DNA of 49,473 bases from an uncultured SAR86 cluster bacterium. Its GTDB lineage: Bacteria > Pseudomonadota > Gammaproteobacteria > Magnimaribacterales > TMED112. Positions 25,512 to 34,330 of the stretch are shown piece after piece. The stretch's first letter is position 1. Each line of letters opens with the position of its first letter. The notes below the pieces were generated by a model. The model worked only from the letters and a program-made list of their open reading frames with translations. It made no database searches and was not told the DNA's origin. The stretch covers positions 1 through 49,473 of the forward strand of contig CACATF010000005.1 of NCBI GenBank assembly GCA_902535365.1, written 5' to 3'. The translations under genes were made by a program, and so were the position numbers.

Positions 25512-26527
25512 CTTATATATTTTTTACCGACACATCTTTATCCAAATGTGTCTCAATAACAAATAAAAAAGCTAAATATACTGACTTTTCAAATATTAAT
25601 TTTAAAGACAATATCCATGTCATCTTGCCCAATGAAATTCTTTCGCTTTTTAGTAATGATAACGAGATGACAAATAAATCCAATATTGAAGCCTCAATAA
25701 TCAATACAATTGCGACTAACTCACTCAAAGATACAGAAAACTTAAAAATATTAGAGACATCTGATAGCCATATTTACCACGTTATTTCAGCAGAAAATCT
25801 CTTAAAACTAAAGCAAATATTTTCAGCATTTGATAGAAATCTAAAGATTTCATCGGATCTGAGCTATTTTAAAAGCTTAAATACAAATATTGAATTTGAG
25901 GGTGCTTGTTACGTTTATGATGAAGACAAACCTATTAAAATCTTAAACTCATCCTACCAACTTTTAGAAAACAATAAGGAACTTAAAAAACTTCAATTAA
26001 CAGATTTAACTTTTGATCCATCTGATATGGCAACTTCAGAAGTAAACACATTAAACCTAGTTGAAGTAGTCTCACCTAAAAATACAAAAAAATATCTTTA
26101 TGCATTATTTGGAATTGTTGTGATACTGAATATTGCTGGGTTGATTAATATCACATCAAATAATAATCAAATTAATTCTATGAATAACACAATTGAGAAG
26201 ATCTACAATGAGATTTATCCTGATGACAGTTCAACCAATATTCAAGCAAGCATTGCCAATAAGTTGCTTGAATTAAATTCATCTCAGGCATCGACGTTTA
26301 CGCAGATTAAACAATTAATAAGTAATATTCCTGCTTCTGTAAATGTAGTTGATGTCTATATGGATTTAAATGAATCTCAATCTATACAGATTACTTACCT
26401 ATTTGAAAATGAAGTTGATGAATCATTATTTATTAATAATTTACAACGCTCAAATATTAAAAATACGATAGAAAGCAGAGAGGAACTACAAGGCTTCACA
26501 AAAACATCAATAACTTATGAACTATAA
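25508..26527 (+). CDS. gspL: Type II secretion platform protein L
   Basis: Inner-membrane protein that recruits GspE to the platform. An N-terminal cytoplasmic domain of about 190 residues is followed by one TM helix (YLYALFGIVVILNIAGLINI, about 198-217) and a small periplasmic domain with ferredoxin-like character. Sequence similarity is low and the call rests on domain layout and the place between gspK and gspM. 339 residues. Overlaps gspM by 11 bases. Confidence 0.85.
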   Translation: MTYIFFTDTSLSKCVSITNKKAKYTDFSNINFKDNIHVILPNEILSLFSNDNEMTNKSNIEASIINTIATNSLKDTENLKILETSDSHIYHVISAENLLKLKQIFSAFDRNLKISSDLSYFKSLNTNIEFEGACYVYDEDKPIKILNSSYQLLENNKELKKLQLTDLTFDPSDMATSEVNTLNLVEVVSPKNTKKYLYALFGIVVILNIAGLINITSNNNQINSMNNTIEKIYNEIYPDDSSTNIQASIANKLLELNSSQASTFTQIKQLISNIPASVNVVDVYMDLNESQSIQITYLFENEVDESLFINNLQRSNIKNTIESREELQGFTKTSITYEL

Positions 26528-26933
26528 ACTATCAAAAAGGGAACAATTCCTCCTAAAATCATTAGGAATTATTGGATTGGTTGCATTTGTTTTTTTTATG
26601 GAGACTAAACTGATTGATGGCATTAACCAGTCAAGAAATAATCTTTTCCAATCTTTAGATAAATTTAACCAAACCAAACAATCCTTAGCACAACTTAAAG
26701 ATTATGAACAAAATATTAAGAATGCGCCTCAAGCTATTAAATTTGAAACTTTCCTACGTCAGGAGCAATTAAATTTCATTAAAGATGGCAACGAGTATGC
26801 ATTGAAACAGCTTGAAGAATCGGCAGTTATCAAAATTTTAAATTATTGTGAGGAACAAAGGATGTCTCCTGCATCTTTTCAACTATCCTACGAAACAGAT
26901 GGTGTTTCTCTTTCAATTGCATTAGATGATTAA
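26517..26933 (+). CDS. gspM: Type II secretion platform protein M
   Basis: Small inner-membrane platform protein, partner of GspL. MNYKLSKREQFLLKSLG is a typical cytoplasmic start (sKREq), then a TM helix (about residues 16-33), a coiled-coil stretch (about 38-75) and a small C-terminal domain. 138 residues, short for GspM. Overlaps both neighbours. Confidence 0.82.
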   Translation: MNYKLSKREQFLLKSLGIIGLVAFVFFMETKLIDGINQSRNNLFQSLDKFNQTKQSLAQLKDYEQNIKNAPQAIKFETFLRQEQLNFIKDGNEYALKQLEESAVIKILNYCEEQRMSPASFQLSYETDGVSLSIALDD

Positions 26934-27588
26934 ATACCTTCTTATACCGTTAGCTATTGGGGGTTTATTGTTACTTTCAGTTTTATTTGCACCAGTATCT
27001 ATTTATTTAAATCAATTTAAATCACTAATATCACCTTATCAATTTGAATACAGCTATGCTGAGGGAACCATCCTAGAGAGCAAAATTGAAGATGTTTATC
27101 TAAATGAATACGATTTAGGCACATTTCAGCTTAGCAGTTCATTTACATTCACAGATCTGGAGTTATTAATTTCAACTACAGACAAGTTTATTGGTTCTGC
27201 TAAGATTCTGGCTCCATTTGCCTCTATAGCAAAGGCTACATTTAACGTTCAAGATGCTGAAATTGATTATCTATATAAGACATCAGAGTTAGGTGAATTT
27301 ACTATTACAACAACGATAGACAATGCCTCATTTGTCTCAGCACAGTGTGTTGATATTGATGGAGCCATAATCATATCAAATGAGTTATTTAGGGATTCGC
27401 TGCTTGGAATAATAAATTGTAATAGGGATGTTTACTTTGCGGAGCTATTTAATAATAGCAATGACTATATTGGAAAAATAACTCTTATTGATAATGCTTT
27501 TGATATCAATATTTCCACTTCGATATTTAAATCTAGAAGGGCTGGTCTTTTTGGGGACTCTATTGGTTTTAAAATTCCTCTTGAATAA
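26926..27588 (+). CDS. gspN: Type II secretion protein N
   Basis: Last gene of the T2SS operon. One N-terminal TM helix (about residues 4-24) and a periplasmic beta-rich domain (VSIYLNQFKSLISPYQFEYSYAEGTILE), as in GspN. 220 residues. Its role is dispensable in some systems. The stop overlaps the convergent ppx gene by 20 bases, with no room for a terminator between them. Confidence 0.8.
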   Translation: MIKYLLIPLAIGGLLLLSVLFAPVSIYLNQFKSLISPYQFEYSYAEGTILESKIEDVYLNEYDLGTFQLSSSFTFTDLELLISTTDKFIGSAKILAPFASIAKATFNVQDAEIDYLYKTSELGEFTITTTIDNASFVSAQCVDIDGAIIISNELFRDSLLGIINCNRDVYFAELFNNSNDYIGKITLIDNAFDINISTSIFKSRRAGLFGDSIGFKIPLE

Positions 27589-28396
27589 GTTTTTGTGCTA
27601 ATCCGTCAGAAATGCTCCAAAACGAGTTTGATATTACTTTAGCTTTAGTTTCTTTAATTATATAACTGTATATGTTTAATGCGTTTGGAATAATATCTAT
27701 TCTATCTTCAGGTATATTGAATTCATTTATTAATTGATCGTTGGACAGTGAATTATACTTTTGAACATAAGAATCAAATAATTTGGTATCAAATTCACTA
27801 GAAATTTCATTTGCCTGCATTAATGCCCTTAAATTACCACCTAAACCAACTAACGATTCTATTGAGCTAAATTGTCCAAGCCATGCACCAAGGTCTTTAA
27901 ATGCTTCAGTTTGTTCTGCTTGACTGTAACTTAATAATCTAACAGCCCCTAATTGAAATGACTTTGCTATATATGAATCACCTTGTTTTACACATATCTC
28001 TACACTACCGCCACCTATATCTATAATGGCTTCGGTTTCGTGAGTAAAATCATAATTTTTTAATAGCGATGCCTCGATATCACCAGAGATAACCTTTACA
28101 TCTATGCCCTGATCTTTAAGTTCTTCAATAATATTATTATTATTTTTCGCATCTCTTAAGGCTGAAGTAGCAATAAAATGGGTTGTGGTGATTCCCTGTT
28201 CTTCAAATATATCTTTATATCTATTTAAAAGAGAGTAGAGCTTCTCACAATTGTAGTCAGATAAATATCCATTAGTAAAAACGTCTCGTCCTAACCTTAG
28301 TGGTTCCCGATAATAATCTTTAAGTTCCATATTGTTTCTATCAAAAATTTTATATTTGATAGCATTTGAACCAATGTCAACAATCGCAATATTCAT
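27569..28396 (-). CDS. ppx: Exopolyphosphatase / GppA family, short form
   Basis: Phosphatase that removes terminal phosphates from polyphosphate or from pppGpp. ASKHA-fold motifs are visible: IVDIGSNAIKYKIF (phosphate loop 1), HFIATSALRDAKNN, ISGDIEASLL with catalytic Glu, and AIIDIGGGSVEICV (loop 2). At 275 residues it is shorter than Ppx1-type proteins (about 310) and lacks the C-terminal domains of E. coli Ppx, so it is only the catalytic pair of lobes. Downstream of ppk2 with a 3-base gap, which supports a polyphosphate role over pppGpp. Confidence 0.88.
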   Translation of the reverse strand: MNIAIVDIGSNAIKYKIFDRNNMELKDYYREPLRLGRDVFTNGYLSDYNCEKLYSLLNRYKDIFEEQGITTTHFIATSALRDAKNNNNIIEELKDQGIDVKVISGDIEASLLKNYDFTHETEAIIDIGGGSVEICVKQGDSYIAKSFQLGAVRLLSYSQAEQTEAFKDLGAWLGQFSSIESLVGLGGNLRALMQANEISSEFDTKLFDSYVQKYNSLSNDQLINEFNIPEDRIDIIPNALNIYSYIIKETKAKVISNSFWSISDGLAQKLIQEEF

Positions 28397-28399
28397 TAA

Positions 28400-29233
28400 T
28401 TAATCAGAAAAGGGTGCAAGTATTTTATATTGCTCATAAGTTAAATTATCGAATAATACACCTTCAATAAAGCATGAGTAATTTCCTAAATCTTCACCCC
28501 ATTTTGGTGGTTCAAGTGTTACTTTGCCCTCATAATCAAGTGTATTCAAGATGTATCTTAAGGCACTTAAACGAGCAATCATTTTATTATTCGCATTGAT
28601 AATGATCCACGGAGCCACATCGGTAGAAGTAATGTCAAACATTTGATTCTTATAAAGTGTGAATACATCCCATTGATTAACCATTAATTGGTCGGACTCT
28701 GAAAGTTTCCAGTACTTTAGTTTGCTATTTTTTCGTGCACTTATTCTTCTTTTTTGTTGCTCCTTATCTATAGAAAAATAAAATTTAACAATCTCAGTGC
28801 CATTTTTTATAAGTTTTTTCTCCCAGTCATTAACTTTAGTCATAAAATCTTCATATTGTGGCTTTGTGCAGTAGCCAAGTGTTGGTTCAATTAAAGCTCT
28901 GGTGTACCAAGATCTATCAAACAAAACAATTTTTCCTGCTTTTGGCAAATGTTTGGACCATCTTCTGAACCAATTTCTTTTTTCATAAGGTGTTGGAATT
29001 CCCAAATGAACATAATCAAAATTAGAAGGAATTAAATGTTCTGAGAAAAAATTAATAGTTGATGATTTGCCAGCAGTATCTCTGCCTTCAAAACATAAAG
29101 CAATCTGTCTTTTATTCTTAATGACATCTTCTTGCAGCTTTAAAAGCTCAACTTGAAGATTATATTTTTCTTTGCGGTATAAATTTGGCGCAAGAGATTT
29201 GTAATGTTCAAAATTATATTCAATTATGCTCAT
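28400..29233 (-). CDS. ppk2: Polyphosphate kinase 2
   Basis: PPK2 family enzyme that transfers phosphate between polyphosphate and nucleotides. Walker A FEGRDTAGKSSTI at about residues 48-60 (the common form is GRDAAGKGGTI), then PTPYEKRNWFRRWSKHLP, Walker B with the lid FDRSWYTRALIEPTLGY, and WDVFTLYKNQMFDIT. 277 residues, a single-domain PPK2. The direction of reaction cannot be told from sequence. Forms a two-gene unit with ppx and diverges from the PiT transporter with 56 bases between starts. Confidence 0.93.
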   Translation of the reverse strand: MSIIEYNFEHYKSLAPNLYRKEKYNLQVELLKLQEDVIKNKRQIALCFEGRDTAGKSSTINFFSEHLIPSNFDYVHLGIPTPYEKRNWFRRWSKHLPKAGKIVLFDRSWYTRALIEPTLGYCTKPQYEDFMTKVNDWEKKLIKNGTEIVKFYFSIDKEQQKRRISARKNSKLKYWKLSESDQLMVNQWDVFTLYKNQMFDITSTDVAPWIIINANNKMIARLSALRYILNTLDYEGKVTLEPPKWGEDLGNYSCFIEGVLFDNLTYEQYKILAPFSD

Positions 29234-29254
29234 GTAATATTCGAAAAAAGACGG

Positions 29255-29263
29255 TATAGTATA
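29255..29263. promoter_or_regulatory. Symmetric -10-like element between ppk2 and the PiT gene
   Basis: TATAGTATA reads TATAGT on the plus strand (29255-29260, toward the transporter) and TATACT on the minus strand (toward ppk2). Leaders of roughly 15-25 bases would result. No Shine-Dalgarno is clear on either side and no Pho box is visible. Confidence 0.3.
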
Positions 29264-29289
29264 GCAGAGATTACCTATTTATTAGCATA

Positions 29290-30546
29290 ATGATTGAATT
29301 AACAATTTATGGCATCCCTTTAATTCTAATATCTGCTGCCATGCTCGGATTTTTTGCCGCTTATGGAGTTGGAGCTAACGATGTTGCCAACGCTATGGGA
29401 ACTTCTGTTGGCAGCAAAGTACTAACCATTAAACAGGCCGTTTTAATTGCTGCTATATTTGAGTTTCTAGGCGCTTTTTTAGCTGGTGGTGGTGTTACAC
29501 AAACAATCCGTAAAGGTGTTATAGATCCAGCATTATTTGATGCCAATCTAGAAATATTGATCTATGGAATGATTTCAGCTTTATTTGCAGCTGGAACCTG
29601 GTTATTAATTGCAAGTCTACGAGGCTGGCCTGTCTCAACGACACATACTATTGTTGGCGCAATTGTAGGTTTTGGAATATATGCCTTAGGCTTTGATAAA
29701 ATTAATTGGTCTGTTGTCGGTAATATTGGTCTGTCTTGGATCACATCTCCACTATCTTCGGCCATTGTGGCAGCTTTGTTTTATTACATATGTAAAGAGC
29801 TAATTCTTAAAGAGAATACAAAATACAGATTGCTAATCATTAATTTCTTTGTCTTCCTTGCTGGTTTTGCTATTGCTCTTATTACGGTAACTAAAGGGTT
29901 AAAAAATATATTTAAACAACAAGATATGATATTAACTTTTGGAGATAGTGCCTTTTACTCAGCAATTGCTGCACTAGTATTTACTGCAATATTTTATATT
30001 TTTTCAAGAGCAAGATTATCAAATACCGGTGGATCACAAGAATCACAATTTGCCTATTTAATGGTATTTACTTCTTGTGCTGTAGCCTTTGCACATGGCT
30101 CCAATGACGTAGCTAATGCTATTGGTCCATTAGCAGCCATTCATCAAGCAACCAACCAAATTTTAGGTAATGCTGTATCGGCGGAAACACCTCTGTGGAT
30201 TCTTTTCCTTGGTGCTGCTGGTATTGTGATCGGACTTGCAACTCTAGGATATAGGGTAATGAAAACAATTGGTGAAAGAATTGTTAAGTTAACTCCTAGC
30301 AAGGGTTTTGCTGCACAATTAGCTGCTGCCTTAACCGTTGTCCTTGCATCGCAACTTGATATGCCTGTCTCTACAACTCATACACTTGTTGGAGCAGTAA
30401 TTGGCATAGGTTTAGTCGAAGGTATTTCAACAATTAATGTCAGAAGTGTGAATTCAATCTTTCTATCATGGATTATTACACTCCCTGCTGGTGCCTTACT
30501 ATCCATCATATTCTTAGAAATATTTCTAAATTTATTCACATACTAA
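29290..30546 (+). CDS. pitA: PiT-family inorganic phosphate transporter
   Basis: Inner-membrane phosphate symporter of the PiT family. The duplicated signature is clear: GANDVANAMGTSVGSKVLT near residue 29 and HGSNDVANAIGPLAA near residue 271, plus the paired PVSTTHTIVGAIVG and PVSTTHTLVGAVIG segments. About 10-12 TM helices. 418 residues. No phoU-like (DUF47) partner is adjacent, unlike many pit operons; instead ppk2-ppx lie opposite and a receptor/phytase pair follows, so imported Pi could be stored as polyphosphate. Confidence 0.95.
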   Translation: MIELTIYGIPLILISAAMLGFFAAYGVGANDVANAMGTSVGSKVLTIKQAVLIAAIFEFLGAFLAGGGVTQTIRKGVIDPALFDANLEILIYGMISALFAAGTWLLIASLRGWPVSTTHTIVGAIVGFGIYALGFDKINWSVVGNIGLSWITSPLSSAIVAALFYYICKELILKENTKYRLLIINFFVFLAGFAIALITVTKGLKNIFKQQDMILTFGDSAFYSAIAALVFTAIFYIFSRARLSNTGGSQESQFAYLMVFTSCAVAFAHGSNDVANAIGPLAAIHQATNQILGNAVSAETPLWILFLGAAGIVIGLATLGYRVMKTIGERIVKLTPSKGFAAQLAAALTVVLASQLDMPVSTTHTLVGAVIGIGLVEGISTINVRSVNSIFLSWIITLPAGALLSIIFLEIFLNLFTY

Positions 30547-30554
30547 TCTTTAAT

Positions 30555-30588
30555 TTGTCACACAATTGTTTAATACAATAAATAGTAT
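30555..30588 (+). promoter_or_regulatory. Possible Pho box and -10 for the receptor-phytase unit
   Basis: Two half-sites at 11-base spacing, TTGTCAC-ACAA-TTGTTTA (30555-30572), match the E. coli Pho box (CTGTCAT, 4 bases, CTGTCAT) at 11 of 18 positions. A -10-like TAGTAT follows at 30583-30588 after 10 bases, the distance expected for PhoB activation, and no sigma70 -35 stands at the right place. The second half-site is weak. Confidence 0.3.
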
Positions 30589-30607
30589 TTTTTTACGAGG
30601 ATTTTTT

Positions 30608-33229
30608 ATGAAAAAATATATTTTACTTCTATCAATACTTACTTACTCAATTTTTAGCCAAGAGGTTAATGATGATATCGAAGAAGTCGTTTCAATTGGA
30701 CAAAAAGCTGGTTTAAAGTCAGCTCTTAAAAAGCAACAAGACTCTGATAGCATCATATCAGTTGTTGACTCAGATGGTCTGGGACAGTTCCCTGACACAA
30801 CAGCTGCTGAAGCAGTCAGAAGGTTATCAGGAATAAGTGTAGAAAATGATCAAGGGGAGGGTCGTTACATAGTTATCAGAGGGATGAGTCCAGAGTTGAA
30901 TAGCTTTGCTTTTAATGGAGCAATGTTAGCTGCTCCTGAAAATAATAGAGCTGTACTATTAGACGGATTATCAACGGATCTATTATCCTCAATCACAGTT
31001 TCTAAAACCCTAACGCCTGACCAAGATGCAGATTCTATAGGGGGAAGGATAGATTTTAAGACTTTGAATCCACTTGATATAGATGGTTCTTACAATCGAT
31101 TAAAAATTGAATCATCTTGGAATGAACTAACAGAATCTTCAAATAACCCAAGAATGTCATTTACTACTGGTAGGAAAGTGTCTAGTGAGTTTGCTTATTC
31201 AGTTGGCATGAACTACCAATCAAGACAAACAATCGCAAACAATAATGAAACTGGTTTTGGTTGGGAACCAGAAAATAACGTTTGGTTCATGAATGATGAT
31301 TACGAGCAAAGATATTATGATTTAACAAGACAAAGACTTGGTCTTAGTGGAGAAATGAGCTTCTTAATCAATGATTCAACTCAATTATATATACGAGCCC
31401 TTCATAATGATTATCAAGATGATGAACTCAGGTTTAAGGATGAATATGGCAAGTTGGATATGGTGAGTATGGGCGCAACATCAGCACGCTACGATAGAGT
31501 AAGACATGATGTAGAAACAAGACAAAGGATTGAAACCAGAACTCTCCAAGCAATTAGTTTTGGCGGTTCAACAGAATTAGATTTTAGAGGCAATGTATTT
31601 AATGTTGATTTTGACTACTCTTATTCTTTTGCTGAAGAGAATGATACTGATAACGCAGATGCAACATTTAGATGTGAAATCAGAGCAGATAGAGACGAAT
31701 GTATTGACCTTGATGGTGTTTATGATGACTGGGTAGCAGAAATAGACTGGTCCAATCCTCAAACACCGGTATTTATGTGGAATCCAAGCGTACCAGGCAT
31801 AAATGCTGTATATGATCTAAGTAATTATGAATTAGATGAAGTTGAATTTGAAAAAGCAGTCAGCGAAGATACCATTAATGCCTTTAAATTAGATTTTACT
31901 AGAGATCTTGTTAGGTTTGGTTTTGATGCAACAGAAAAGTTTGGATTTAAATCATCTGAAAGAGAAAAAAATGTTCAGATTGATAATTCATTTTGGTCTG
32001 GCGGAGATTATACACTTGCCAATTTAAACCCTACCGGACCTGCTATTTGGAGACTACCAAATCCATTTTTTACTTCTGCTGGCCCATCAGCAGTAAGAAA
32101 TTTAGAGAACCTGCTAGATACTATGGAGATTTCTGAAGATAGCTCAAGATATGCAAGCTTTGCAGAAGATTTCATTACAAATGAAGACGTTACATCTATT
32201 TATTACATGAATACATTTAGAGGCGAAGTAGCAACAATAATTCTAGGCTTTAGATATGAAATTACAGATACAGAAACCTTAGGAAATGATGCCTCATTAA
32301 ATGAAGATGGTGTTGGCGGATATGTCTGTGCTGGATCTTTTGCAGATGATGTGTGTGTGGTGCCACAAATAGCATCTGGTAGACATGAATTTTTTGCTCC
32401 TAATTTTACATACAAGTTACAACTTGATGATAACTTAATATTCCGTGCCGCACGCTGGAGCGCGCTATCAAGACCAAAATTTACTGCCTCAGCCTTTAGA
32501 ACAATGGTTGAGATAGAAGAGGATGATGGTGAGATAGACGAGGCAAAAGCAGAAGTTGGTAACCCAAACTTAAAACCAATGGAAGCAACTAATTATGATT
32601 TTGGGCTTGAATATTATTTTTCAGACTTCTCTTATGTGGGTATAAATTTCTTCACTAAATATATCAAGAATGATGTATATAAAGTTCTTAGAGAAGATGT
32701 TTCTTATCAAGGCATAATGCTAGATGAGTATGTATCTTATGTTAATGCTGATGAGGGCGAACTTAATGGTATGGAAATAAATTTTCAATATGAACTAGAA
32801 AATCTACCAGGATTCTTCGTATCAGCAAATTACACAAGCACAGAAGGAGAAAATGAAAGTCCATTCGATAGAACAGAAAGAATTCCCTTTAGAAAGCTTT
32901 CTGAACAAAATGCAAATTTAAGCTTTGGTTATGATAAGGGCAAATTTGATGTAAGATTGGCTGCAAACTACAGATCTGATTATTTAGACGTATTATCACA
33001 AGATGAAGATGCTTCACTAAATTCATTAGATTATTCAAGATTTACAGATAATTTTATGCAAGTAGATTTTACTGCTAAATACAGATATAGTGATCAACTT
33101 ACATTTAATTTTGAATTAGTTAACATTAATGATGAACCGGAATACTATTACTGGGGAGATAAAACAAGGTTATCTCAGTACGATGAGTATGGTTCCACAG
33201 TTAACTTTGGTGCCAGATACAGTTTTTAG
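30608..33229 (+). CDS. TonB-dependent receptor (possibly phytate/organophosphate-linked)
   Basis: Outer-membrane active transporter. Signal peptide MKKYILLLSILTYSIFSQ, a short N-terminal stretch DIEEVVSIGQ that may include the TonB box, the plug with FPDTTAAEAVRRLSGISVEN, GRYIVIRGM and GGRIDFKTL, and a C-terminal 22-strand barrel ending in GARYSF with terminal Phe. 873 residues, in the Caulobacter-type receptor group. The start at 30608 has an ACGAGG Shine-Dalgarno; the frame to 30566 is an extension. A phytase gene overlaps its end, so the ligand may be inositol phosphates or released products; this is inference. Confidence 0.92.
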   Translation: MKKYILLLSILTYSIFSQEVNDDIEEVVSIGQKAGLKSALKKQQDSDSIISVVDSDGLGQFPDTTAAEAVRRLSGISVENDQGEGRYIVIRGMSPELNSFAFNGAMLAAPENNRAVLLDGLSTDLLSSITVSKTLTPDQDADSIGGRIDFKTLNPLDIDGSYNRLKIESSWNELTESSNNPRMSFTTGRKVSSEFAYSVGMNYQSRQTIANNNETGFGWEPENNVWFMNDDYEQRYYDLTRQRLGLSGEMSFLINDSTQLYIRALHNDYQDDELRFKDEYGKLDMVSMGATSARYDRVRHDVETRQRIETRTLQAISFGGSTELDFRGNVFNVDFDYSYSFAEENDTDNADATFRCEIRADRDECIDLDGVYDDWVAEIDWSNPQTPVFMWNPSVPGINAVYDLSNYELDEVEFEKAVSEDTINAFKLDFTRDLVRFGFDATEKFGFKSSEREKNVQIDNSFWSGGDYTLANLNPTGPAIWRLPNPFFTSAGPSAVRNLENLLDTMEISEDSSRYASFAEDFITNEDVTSIYYMNTFRGEVATIILGFRYEITDTETLGNDASLNEDGVGGYVCAGSFADDVCVVPQIASGRHEFFAPNFTYKLQLDDNLIFRAARWSALSRPKFTASAFRTMVEIEEDDGEIDEAKAEVGNPNLKPMEATNYDFGLEYYFSDFSYVGINFFTKYIKNDVYKVLREDVSYQGIMLDEYVSYVNADEGELNGMEINFQYELENLPGFFVSANYTSTEGENESPFDRTERIPFRKLSEQNANLSFGYDKGKFDVRLAANYRSDYLDVLSQDEDASLNSLDYSRFTDNFMQVDFTAKYRYSDQLTFNFELVNINDEPEYYYWGDKTRLSQYDEYGSTVNFGARYSF

Positions 33230-34271
33230 CTATCCATTTAAGAAATTAACCCTGTTAATAGCAGGGTTAATTCTATTTGGATGTACGGCCTCTAATGATG
33301 ATAACTATCCAACTGTTAGTTATATAGTAGAAACAGAGCCAGTAGTAACCAATGATGATGCTGCTGATGATCCAGCTATATGGATTAATTTGGATAATAC
33401 AGCCAACTCATTAATCTTTGGTACAGACAAAAAATCAGGTATATATGTATATGACCTGAAGGGCAATATCTTAAGCTATCAGAACCTAGGTAGTATCAAT
33501 AACGTTGATTTAAGAGTAATTGACGATGAATTACACCTAGTCTCATCAAACAGATCTGATAGCACACTAGACTACTGGATATTTCCAACAGAGGGTATTT
33601 ATCAATACTTTGAAAATAATCCTGATAATGCTTTTTCAGAAGAGCTAAAACACTTCCACCTTGAAGCAGGGATGGATATATATGGTATTTGCATGGGAAT
33701 CATTAATGGTGCTCCTGTAGCTGCTTTAACAGAAGAAGAAGGCGTAAGAGTTCAATATTGGGATTTAACTCAACTAAAGATAATCAATACCTTCGATATT
33801 ACTGCTGATGAAGATAATGTCCCACTACTGGGTAATGAAGCGGAAGGATGTGTTTTTGATGATGAAAATAAGTACATTCATGTGTCACGTGAAGGCGCAC
33901 GAGGATTCCTTAAAACTTACAATGCTGAAAACCAACAATTGGTTAAAGTTATAGACTCAAGAGATGGCAATGTTGGAGGAGATCCAGAAGGAGTAGCTAT
34001 TTATAAGGTAGATGCTACAACTGGTTATATAATTTTATCCTCTCAAGGCGACAGTAAATTTAATATTTACGATAGAGAATATCCCTTTACATACATTGAT
34101 TCTTTCAGAGTTGATAATGTCTCTGATACCGATGGTATAGATGTAACTAGTGCTTCTCTTGGTGATTATGCACCCAATGGTATTTTAGTAGTCCAGGATG
34201 GCTACAACCAACCTGACAATCAGAATTTTAAGATTGTGAGTATGGAAGAGGTCTTTAAAAAAAAAGAGTAG
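33183..34271 (+). CDS. Beta-propeller phytase, lipoprotein
   Basis: Six-bladed beta-propeller phytase (3-phytase, PF02333), a calcium-dependent enzyme that releases phosphate from phytate. Hallmarks: DDAADDPAIWIN, LIFGTDKKSGIYVYDL, INNVDLR, NEAEGCVFDDENKYIHVSREG and GGDPEGVAIY. A signal peptide with lipobox LFGC (followed by TASND) would tether it to a membrane, perhaps the cell surface. The start is uncertain: ATG 33183 or 33189 lie inside the receptor gene (47-base overlap), and GTG 33210 gives a more usual signal peptide. It ends in an A9 run followed by GAG TAG. Confidence 0.92.
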   Translation: MSMVPQLTLVPDTVFSYPFKKLTLLIAGLILFGCTASNDDNYPTVSYIVETEPVVTNDDAADDPAIWINLDNTANSLIFGTDKKSGIYVYDLKGNILSYQNLGSINNVDLRVIDDELHLVSSNRSDSTLDYWIFPTEGIYQYFENNPDNAFSEELKHFHLEAGMDIYGICMGIINGAPVAALTEEEGVRVQYWDLTQLKIINTFDITADEDNVPLLGNEAEGCVFDDENKYIHVSREGARGFLKTYNAENQQLVKVIDSRDGNVGGDPEGVAIYKVDATTGYIILSSQGDSKFNIYDREYPFTYIDSFRVDNVSDTDGIDVTSASLGDYAPNGILVVQDGYNQPDNQNFKIVSMEEVFKKKE

Positions 34272-34330
34272 ATTGGTTAACGCAACTCCAAATATTTAGC
34301 TTTAAAAACCCCCTAATAGCACCTTTAATA

